A stretch of DNA of 5,045 nt from Epsilonproteobacteria bacterium 4484_65 (GTDB lineage: Bacteria > Campylobacterota > Campylobacteria > Campylobacterales > Sulfurovaceae): the NCBI GenBank assembly GCA_002085305.1, contig NATJ01000100.1, positions 1-5,045 of the forward strand. Reading direction: 5' to 3'. Every line of letters starts with the position of its first letter. The first letter of the stretch is position 1. Made by a program: the position numbers and the translations under genes. Of this stretch, positions 1 to 4,434 are shown one piece after another. A model generated the notes under the pieces. That model worked only from the letters and a program-made list of their open reading frames with translations. It was not told the origin of the DNA and ran no database searches.

Positions 1-1202
1 TAGCAGACAAAGCAGCCCTCATCTCCAATGGTCTTATCGATGCTTTTTGGCTGCGTATGACAGTTGCTCTCTCTGTAGGTTTTGCTATTGCACTTGGTAC
101 ACTTCGTATTTTACTTGGACACCCTATTGCTTACTACATCGTAAGCGGATATATATTAGTTGTCATTGTCACTTTTTTTGCACCTGTTGAAATTATAGGA
201 CTTGCCTATGACAGTGGCGGAGTAACAACCTCTACAGTAACTGTCCCACTTGTGGCAGCACTTGGTATCGGTCTTGCCTCAAGTATCAAAGGACGTAATC
301 CTGCCATTGACGGGTTTGGACTCATTGCGTTTGCTTCACTTACTCCTATGATATTTGTACAGATCTACGGAATCATTGTTTACAGCTTGGCGGATACAGG
401 CATTACTCCTTCAAGCGTATCTGAAGCAGTAGCAACAGCAAAAACTGTAGTAGTAGCTTCAACCTATACCTTTTCAGCAATGGATACTTTTATGGAACTC
501 ATAGGCGTGATCAAAGATGTAGCTCCTATACTCATAGCCATCTTCTTTTTCCAGTACATCATCATCAAAAAACCAGTGGCTCATTTGCATAAGATAGTCA
601 CAGGTATTGTCATGGTTGTCTTAGGACTTTATGCCTTTATCGTAGGACTGGAAATGGGGCTTTTCCCTATTGGTGAAACGATAGCCTTCCAGCTTACAGA
701 TATGGGAAATAACCTGCTCATCTATCTTTTTGCATTTCTTATAGGATTCTCTACAACTATGGCAGAACCAGCACTTCTGGCCATAGCGATCAAAGCTGAA
801 GAGATCAGTGAAGGTAACATTAAACAAAATGTACTTAGAATTGTAGTAGCATTAGGTGTAGCTATTGGTATAGGGTTGGGTTCTTATCGTATTGTAGCTG
901 GTGATCCTATACATTATTACATCATTGCAGGATATATGTTGGTCATTATATTTACATACTTTGCACCTAAATACATCGTACCTATCGCATATGACAGTGG
1001 TGGAGTAACGACTTCAACTGTCACCGTACCACTTGTAGCCGCATTGGGACTGGGCTTGGCAGAAAATATAGCAGGAAGAAATCCACTTATTGACGGGTTT
1101 GGGCTCATTGCTTTTGCCTCACTGTTCCCTATGCTTACCGTAATGGGGTACGGTATCATTGCACAATATAAAGCAAAAAAAACTAAAGGAGACGCATCAT
1201 GA
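1..1202 (+). CDS. DUF1538 family integral membrane protein with two repeats (5' end outside window)
   Basis: The reading frame is open from the window edge (first full codon at 3), so the ATG at 57 is internal. The codons before it continue the protein and align with repeat 2, where AIKAEEISEGNIKQNVLR matches the region ending DAFWLR. About 399 residues are visible. The protein is very hydrophobic, with many membrane segments. Counting M at 57 as 1, it holds two copies of a unit about 261 residues apart: YDSGGVTTSTVTVPLVAALG at 51-70 and 312-331, and GRNPxIDGFGLIAFASL at 79-95 and 340-356. The Asp, Gly and Thr residues in these motifs are nearly invariant between copies. This matches the DUF1538 family. 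From memory, two DUF1538 proteins of Halomonas (UmpA/UmpB) were reported as a two-part Na+(Li+,K+)/H+ antiporter, so cation/proton exchange is a reasonable guess, not a demonstration. The last 4 nt overlap the P-II-like gene, indicating translational coupling. Family call is confident; function is not. Confidence 0.85.
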   Translation, partial: ADKAALISNGLIDAFWLRMTVALSVGFAIALGTLRILLGHPIAYYIVSGYILVVIVTFFAPVEIIGLAYDSGGVTTSTVTVPLVAALGIGLASSIKGRNPAIDGFGLIAFASLTPMIFVQIYGIIVYSLADTGITPSSVSEAVATAKTVVVASTYTFSAMDTFMELIGVIKDVAPILIAIFFFQYIIIKKPVAHLHKIVTGIVMVVLGLYAFIVGLEMGLFPIGETIAFQLTDMGNNLLIYLFAFLIGFSTTMAEPALLAIAIKAEEISEGNIKQNVLRIVVALGVAIGIGLGSYRIVAGDPIHYYIIAGYMLVIIFTYFAPKYIVPIAYDSGGVTTSTVTVPLVAALGLGLAENIAGRNPLIDGFGLIAFASLFPMLTVMGYGIIAQYKAKKTKGDAS

Positions 1203-1549
1203 AATTTATAGCTCTAGTAGCAATCATTCAAGATAAAGATGAAGAAGCAGCTATTAAAGTGGCCAAAGAGGCTGGTGCAGGTTCTGTGACTATCTTACAC
1301 GGGAAAAACATTGGTCTTGAAGAGAAAAAAGTCTTTTTTGGATTGACACTTGAAGAGAATGTATCTGTACTACTTTTTGTTCTGCCAAGAAAACTTTCCA
1401 TGAAAGTTATGAAAGCATTGAGAACAACATTTGATCTGGACAACCATGAAAATAGTGGGCTTGCTTTTACTCTGCCGCTAAGTCATGTAGCCGGTCTGGA
1501 TACTCAAGAGCTTCACAAATTTGAAGACAATATAAAAATTACACTATAG
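1199..1549 (+). CDS. P-II-like small signalling protein, partner of the DUF1538 membrane protein
   Basis: This 116-residue protein has the P-II/GlnB-type ferredoxin-like layout: strand MKFIALVAII (1-10), helix about 14-26, strand SVTILHG (29-35), a short connecting loop (about 36-48), strand NVSVLLFVLP (54-63), helix about 65-78, and strand GLAFTLPL (87-94). The loop (NIGLEEKKVFFG) takes the place of the T-loop but is shorter than in GlnB and has no Tyr where GlnB is uridylylated. The region matching the C-terminal Arg residues that bind ATP phosphates in GlnB reads VAGLDTQE, so the ligand or binding mode may differ. The start is firm: AAGGAG at 1186-1191 lies 7 nt before the ATG, which overlaps the upstream stop as ATGA. 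Coupling to a membrane protein suggests that, like GlnK with AmtB or SbtB with SbtA, it gates its neighbour; this is inference. Confidence 0.78.
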   Translation: MKFIALVAIIQDKDEEAAIKVAKEAGAGSVTILHGKNIGLEEKKVFFGLTLEENVSVLLFVLPRKLSMKVMKALRTTFDLDNHENSGLAFTLPLSHVAGLDTQELHKFEDNIKITL

Positions 1550-1558
1550 GAGAGAAAT

Positions 1559-1951
1559 ATGTTAGTAGAAAAGGTAATGACACCCAAAGAGAAATTGATC
1601 ATGATATCGCCTATGGCAACAGTGCGAGAAGCTTTAAAACTAATGAAAGATCACAAAGTCCGTTCTGTCATCGTAGATAAAACTAAACCTGACAGTGCTT
1701 ATGGTCTGGTGACTTTTAAAAATATTTTACAAAGCATTATCGCTGAAGATGGAGATATCGATCTTTTAAATGTATATGATATTGCTTCAACGCCTGCAAT
1801 TAGCGTCTCTTCCAAACTAAATGTAAAATACGCTGCAAAGATGATGGTACTAAGTAGTATCAAGCGTATCTTGGTAATTGATAATAATGAGCTTCAAGGT
1901 ATTTTAACCATGACTGACATCATTGAAATACTTATGGATAGTGTTGAGTAA
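1559..1951 (+). CDS. Stand-alone tandem CBS-domain protein
   Basis: This 130-residue soluble protein consists almost wholly of two CBS domains (a Bateman module): CBS1 about 1-62 (starting MLVEKVMTPKE, ending YGLVTFKNIL) and CBS2 about 72-127 (VYDIASTPAISV to GILTMTDIIEIL). CBS2 keeps the GxxTxxD ribose-binding motif (GILTMTD, Asp120). CBS1 has GLVTFKN, with Asn55 in place of the Asp, so perhaps only one site binds an adenine nucleotide in the usual way. No output domain is attached, so it probably acts by binding another protein. AGGAG at 1548-1552 overlaps the stop of the P-II-like gene and lies 6 nt before the ATG; the gap between the two genes is 9 nt, so this is the third gene of the operon. 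Its stop codon lies inside a hairpin shared with the convergent kinase gene. Confidence 0.88.
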   Translation: MLVEKVMTPKEKLIMISPMATVREALKLMKDHKVRSVIVDKTKPDSAYGLVTFKNILQSIIAEDGDIDLLNVYDIASTPAISVSSKLNVKYAAKMMVLSSIKRILVIDNNELQGILTMTDIIEILMDSVE

Positions 1952-1968
1952 CACTATCGCTTATTTTT
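1937..1968 (+). terminator. Hairpin terminator spanning two convergent stop codons
   Basis: A perfect 9-bp inverted repeat (arms GATAGTGTT at 1937-1945 and AACACTATC at 1950-1958) surrounds a GAGT loop and is followed on the + strand by TTATTTTT (1961-1968). That is the form of an intrinsic terminator for the DUF1538/P-II/CBS operon. The stem contains both the CBS stop codon (TAA, 1949-1951) and the kinase stop codon (TAG on the minus strand, 1954-1956). On the minus strand no T-run follows, so termination there would be weaker. The stem has only 3 G-C pairs of 9. Confidence 0.6.
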
Positions 1969-3012
1969 CACTTTGGGGAAAGTAAGAATAAAGGTACTTC
2001 CTTTCCCTTTTTGGGAATCCAAATCCAGTTTTATCTTGTATTCTTTACAGATAGAAAGTACGATATTCAGCCCTATACCAAAACCGCCTCTCTCTTCATT
2101 TGCACGATGATAACGTTTAAAGATATCTTCCTGCATCTCTTGATCAATACCAATACCTGTATCTTTAACCTTTAAAACATACTCTTTAAGAGTGATTGAA
2201 ATACTATCTCCCACATCAGAATATTTAATTGCATTTGATAAAAGATTATCGATCAACCTGTAAGCACTACGTTTATTTATAAACACCTTAGTTGGGTCAA
2301 GGTCAAGTGCAATGTTAAGCCGTTTAGAGTCTATAAGTTCCTTCACATACTCTACACGTTCATTAATGATCTTTTTAAGATCCAACATTTCTTTGGGTTG
2401 TACTTTTCCTTCAAGCCTATAGGTCAAAGAGCTATACATTACACTCAATCTCTTTGCACTCGCTTCAAGTCGTTTCATCTTCTTTTCATCTACCCCTTTA
2501 AGACTTTGTATGGTCATCAATATGGCAGAGATAGGCGTATTGAGTTCATGTGTGGTATCTGAGATAAATTGATCTAAAGACTCTATCTGTTCTCTTACCG
2601 GTTTCAAAAACAACCTGCCTAAAAAATATCCTACTACACCCATTAAAAGAAATGAAAATACCAAGTACTCTATGATCTTAATACGCAGTTGTTGCACTGT
2701 TTCTAAAAGTTCATTCTCTTTGAGTACAATATAATGTACACCCAGGTGATCACTACTATCTTCTATAACCGTATAACAACATCCATTCTTCATTGAAAAA
2801 TCTTCATCAAAAGTATTAAAATGCTCTATTTCTGTATAGATGGGCTTTTCATTTTTATCATAATACCCTACTTCAAAACGACAATGTTTCAGTTCTTGTA
2901 AAAAAGTTTTTTTATTTAAAGTTTCACTATCATTCTTCATAGCAGCCATAATGATTTCTGATGAAAGCATTCGTGCCTGGTACATCATCTCGAACTTCAT
3001 AGCACTTTTCAT
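1954..3012 (-). CDS. Sensor histidine kinase (second gene of two-component operon; 5' end disrupted)
   Basis: From the first in-frame ATG (3012) this reads 352 residues. It has a probable periplasmic sensor region (about 1-110), one membrane segment (about 112-134, IIEYLVFSFLLMGVVGYFLG), a HisKA dimerisation helix with phospho-acceptor His155 in THELNTP, and a HATPase_c domain with N-box Asn260 (NLLSNAIKYS), G1 box DTGIGI (284-289), F-box IFKRYHR and G2 box GGFGIGL (309-315). It should autophosphorylate and pass phosphate to the response regulator encoded just upstream. The ATG at 3012 is unlikely to be the real start: it has no ribosome binding site and gives a protein with no first membrane helix. 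The missing helix is encoded in frame directly upstream (see 3013-3116). The sensor region has three Cys (44, 78, 79) and no recognised ligand domain, so the stimulus is unknown. Confidence 0.9.
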   Translation of the reverse strand: MKSAMKFEMMYQARMLSSEIIMAAMKNDSETLNKKTFLQELKHCRFEVGYYDKNEKPIYTEIEHFNTFDEDFSMKNGCCYTVIEDSSDHLGVHYIVLKENELLETVQQLRIKIIEYLVFSFLLMGVVGYFLGRLFLKPVREQIESLDQFISDTTHELNTPISAILMTIQSLKGVDEKKMKRLEASAKRLSVMYSSLTYRLEGKVQPKEMLDLKKIINERVEYVKELIDSKRLNIALDLDPTKVFINKRSAYRLIDNLLSNAIKYSDVGDSISITLKEYVLKVKDTGIGIDQEMQEDIFKRYHRANEERGGFGIGLNIVLSICKEYKIKLDLDSQKGKGSTFILTFPKVKNKR

Positions 3013-3116
3013 GGCAGTGCGGTTATTTTCAAAGAAAAGATAGCCGATAATGACCAGTAAAACAAAGACCGATGAAAGATATAGTGTTAAAAAGCGAAAA
3101 AGGGATGTTCGCTCAT
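3013..3116 (-). pseudogene. Displaced N-terminus of the histidine kinase: out-of-frame start plus TM1
   Basis: The kinase frame stays open upstream of 3012 to a stop at 3147-3145 and encodes a clear membrane helix (FRFLTLYLSSVFVLLVIIGY, then LFFENNRTA). No ATG, GTG or TTG occurs in that stretch. The natural start, ATG at 3116-3114 overlapping the regulator stop as ATGA, is in another frame and reads MSEHPFFAF then TAA at 3089-3087. One extra base in the 5-base A run (+ strand) at 3097-3101 would give MSEHPFFRFLTLYL; one in the run at 3089-3093 would give MSEHPFFAFLTLYL. Either restores a full kinase of about 387 residues with two membrane helices. The cause could be a sequencing or assembly indel, a true frameshift mutation, or -1 recoding. 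The sequence alone cannot separate these. Confidence 0.65.
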
Positions 3117-3766
3117 ACGATGTTAAAACGATAACCCTCTCCTTTTATGTTGTCAAAATACTCTTTTTCAAACATTTTTCTCAGGTTTTTAATATAGGTA
3201 CGTATCGTTGCATGGGCAGGCATATGCTCATCATCCCATACATTCTCTATGATCTCATCACAAGAGATTATTTTCCCCGTATTACGGATAAAGTACTCCA
3301 AAACCTGTGCTTCTTTTTGCCTCATTTCTATAACTTTATCACCCACTAAAATTTGATGTGCTTTAGGGATGAATGTCATACCATCAAACTCTATCTCTTC
3401 TTGTAAACGGTAAAGCCTGACAATGTGTTCGATACGGGCATGAAGCTCTTCAAGCTCGAAAGGTTTTTTCAAATAATCATCTGCTCCAAGGTCGAACCCT
3501 TTTTTGAGATCTTCTATACCGGCAAGTGAGGTGATGTAGATAGCCGGTGTAGTGTTGCCTATCTCACGAAGGTATGAGAGTATTTCAAAACCATCTATAC
3601 TGGGTACATTGACATCCAGCAACAACATATCATAGCGATTAGCCCCTATGGCATCTAAAGCTTTTTCACCGTCAAAATAACTCTCTACTTCATACCCACT
3701 TTCCAGAAGGAACTCTTCGATGATCTCTTGAAGGATCACATCATCTTCAAGCAATAAAATTTTCAT
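3113..3766 (-). CDS. OmpR/PhoB-family response regulator
   Basis: This 217-residue DNA-binding regulator is the partner of the downstream kinase. The receiver domain (about 1-118) shows the acidic pair D8/D9 (MKILLLEDD), phospho-acceptor D51 (MLLLDVNVP), T79 (YITS) and K101 (DDYLKKPF). The winged-helix effector (about 125-216) includes the recognition-helix region ATIRTYIKNLRKMF and the typical end GEGYRFNIV. The start at 3766 is chosen because AAAGG (3777-3773) lies 6 nt upstream and the receiver fold begins exactly there. The frame runs 31 codons further to an ATG at 3859, but that stretch is not receiver-like and lies across the promoter region. Its stop overlaps the ATG at 3116 by 4 nt (ATGA), so regulator and kinase form one operon with the regulator first. 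The genes it controls cannot be read from the window. Confidence 0.93.
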   Translation of the reverse strand: MKILLLEDDVILQEIIEEFLLESGYEVESYFDGEKALDAIGANRYDMLLLDVNVPSIDGFEILSYLREIGNTTPAIYITSLAGIEDLKKGFDLGADDYLKKPFELEELHARIEHIVRLYRLQEEIEFDGMTFIPKAHQILVGDKVIEMRQKEAQVLEYFIRNTGKIISCDEIIENVWDDEHMPAHATIRTYIKNLRKMFEKEYFDNIKGEGYRFNIV

Positions 3767-3772
3767 TGACAG

Positions 3773-3777
3773 CCTTT
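3773..3777 (-). promoter_or_regulatory. Ribosome binding site that sets the response regulator start
   Basis: AAAGG on the minus strand lies 6 nt before the ATG at 3766-3764. It supports the 217-residue start over the upstream in-frame ATG at 3859. Confidence 0.6.
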
Positions 3778-3796
3778 GGAAGTTATTTATGAATAT

Positions 3797-3802
3797 ATTG
3801 TA
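3797..3802 (-). promoter_or_regulatory. Probable -10 box of the regulator/kinase operon
   Basis: TACAAT on the minus strand (3802-3797) is preceded by GC. It predicts a transcription start near 3790 and a leader of about 24 nt containing the AAAGG site. No TTGACA-like -35 box is visible, as is common in Campylobacterota. The match is one base off consensus in an AT-rich stretch. Confidence 0.45.
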
Positions 3803-3812
3803 GCATAGACTT

Positions 3813-3830
3813 TGTGTAGTAGAGTACACA
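3813..3830. promoter_or_regulatory. Inverted repeat, candidate operator between divergent promoters
   Basis: Perfect 6-bp arms TGTGTA (3813-3818) and TACACA (3825-3830) are separated by 6 nt (GTAGAG). The repeat lies between the -10 box of the regulator operon (minus) and that of the lipoprotein gene (plus), about where a regulator could act on either. It could be an autoregulation site, but OmpR-family proteins more often bind direct repeats, and a 6-bp palindrome can occur by chance. Confidence 0.3.
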
Positions 3831-3834
3831 TGAG

Positions 3835-3851
3835 TATTTTTGTGATATAAT
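3835..3851 (+). promoter_or_regulatory. Extended -10 promoter of the lipoprotein gene, predicting a leaderless mRNA
   Basis: A T-stretch TATTTTT (3835-3841) is followed by GTGA and a perfect TATAAT (3846-3851), giving the extended form TGATATAAT. Only 6 nt separate the -10 box from the ATG at 3858, so transcription should begin at or within a base or two of the start codon. There is no room for a Shine-Dalgarno site. Confidence 0.7.
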
Positions 3852-3857
3852 TCGCCC

Positions 3858-4031
3858 ATGAAAAAATTAACAATAGTCTCAATTATGATTTTAGTCTTAC
3901 TGTCGGGATGTACTCAAGTAGTAACAGCCCCTATATCCATAGCAGGCTCTGCTGTTAGTGCCACCATAGATGTTACAGGTTCTGCCGTAGGTGCAGTTGT
4001 CGGTTCAGACGATGAGGATGAAAAAGATTAA
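3858..4031 (+). CDS. Small outer-surface or periplasmic lipoprotein, 57 residues
   Basis: The gene encodes a lipoprotein signal peptide (MKKLTIVSIMILVLLSGC) with lipobox LSGC and the lipidated Cys at residue 18. The mature part of about 40 residues has an alanine/glycine/valine-rich stretch with a repeated GSAV (30-33 and 41-44) and a very acidic tail, DDEDEKD. Similar tiny Cys-lipoproteins with a TAPISIAGSAV-like core occur across Campylobacterota; I think this belongs to an uncharacterised family of that kind (perhaps NF038104), which I cannot confirm here. The function is unknown. Asp is absent at position +2 after Cys (it is Thr), so by the E. coli rule it would go to the outer membrane. 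The gene stands alone: its own promoter upstream, a divergent regulator operon to the left, and a convergent gene whose stop codon lies 9 nt away. Confidence 0.82.
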   Translation: MKKLTIVSIMILVLLSGCTQVVTAPISIAGSAVSATIDVTGSAVGAVVGSDDEDEKD

Positions 4032-4040
4032 AACGTCCTA

Positions 4041-4340
4041 TTAATGTGACTTCGCATTATTAAACTCTGCGATCTCACTCTCCACCATCGCATCTATCAT
4101 TCTTACATAAAGATCATTGATAAGATTTGGAGAGAGGTCTAAAGAGATCGCCTGTTCTCTTACTCTGGAGATGACAGCATTTATTCTCTCTTCTGCTTTT
4201 ACTTCATCTATATTTGTTTTAAAATGGGCTATCTGTTTAATATAATTATTACGTTTTGCGATAAGTGCTACGATCTGTTCATCTACTTCGTCGATCTTTC
4301 TTCTTGCTTCATCTAATGTAGTACATTTTGCTGTTTCCAT
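4041..4340 (-). CDS. Chorismate mutase family protein, closer to PchB (isochorismate pyruvate-lyase) than to AroQ
   Basis: This 99-residue, all-helical AroQ-fold protein has the pattern CTTLDEARRKIDEVDEQIVA (6-25). The active-site residues Arg13, Arg30 and Lys41 match Arg14, Arg31 and Lys42 of Pseudomonas PchB with a constant offset of one. The opening CTTLDEAR resembles CTGLADIR of PchB, and the loop FKTNIDEVKAEERI resembles FKASEAAIPAPERV. The Asp48 and Glu52 positions of E. coli chorismate mutase appear to be Ala49 and Ile53, another PchB-like trait. The Gln90 position is Glu89. The fold should bind chorismate or isochorismate in the cytoplasm, and the reaction may be mutase, lyase or both. 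No siderophore, menaquinone or aromatic synthesis genes adjoin it. The start is supported by AAGGA 6 nt upstream. It is a single gene, divergent from the outer-membrane protein gene. Confidence 0.82.
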   Translation of the reverse strand: METAKCTTLDEARRKIDEVDEQIVALIAKRNNYIKQIAHFKTNIDEVKAEERINAVISRVREQAISLDLSPNLINDLYVRMIDAMVESEIAEFNNAKSH

Positions 4341-4375
4341 CTTCTATCCTTGGATAATATCTCTATAAAAACTAT

Positions 4376-4392
4376 ATTATAGCCTAAAAATA
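4376..4392 (-). promoter_or_regulatory. Promoter of the chorismate mutase family gene
   Basis: On the minus strand TATTTTT (4392-4386) is followed by 4 nt and TATAAT (4381-4376). This is the same T-stretch, 4 nt, TATAAT arrangement as the promoter at 3835-3851 on the other strand. Transcription should start near 4369, giving a leader of about 29 nt with an AAGGA site, unlike the leaderless + strand genes. Confidence 0.65.
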
Positions 4393-4422
4393 TCTGAAAT
4401 AATATACTTTATACTCTTTAGC

Positions 4423-4428
4423 TATAAT
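4423..4428 (+). promoter_or_regulatory. -10 box of the outer-membrane protein gene, predicting a leaderless mRNA
   Basis: A perfect TATAAT lies exactly 6 nt before the ATG at 4435, with T-rich sequence upstream and no Shine-Dalgarno site. The spacing is the same as for the lipoprotein gene at 3858. Confidence 0.65.
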
Positions 4429-4434
4429 TACTCC

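Noticed and set aside
57..59. ATG at 57 as the start of the DUF1538 gene
   Set aside because: The frame is open to the window edge and the upstream residues align with repeat 2, so the gene starts outside the window.
621..1159. Minus-strand open frames inside the DUF1538 gene (621-827 and 917-1159)
   Set aside because: They lie wholly inside a clear conserved gene, have no recognisable product, and mirror its codon pattern.
1228..1443. Minus-strand open frame inside the P-II-like gene
   Set aside because: It is antisense to a coding region with clear fold signals and has no recognisable product.
3087..3104. Classic X XXY YYZ slippery heptamer for programmed -1 frameshifting at the kinase start
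   Set aside because: CCC TTT TTC does not fit the heptamer rule (preceding base is C, not T). Only a single-site slip at TTT before TAA is possible, so recoding is kept as one option among several.
3050..3349. Plus-strand open frame across the kinase/regulator junction
   Set aside because: It is antisense to the conserved regulator end and the kinase TM1, and its protein resembles nothing known to me.
3767..3859. N-terminal extension of the response regulator to an ATG at 3859
   Set aside because: The 31 extra residues are not receiver-like, the stretch carries promoters on both strands, and a good ribosome binding site sits before the ATG at 3766.
4042..4059. Hairpin TAATGTG / CGCATTA between the convergent lipoprotein and chorismate mutase genes
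   Set aside because: The stem includes a G-U pair on the + strand, a mismatch on the - strand, and no T-run follows directly, so it is weak as a terminator.
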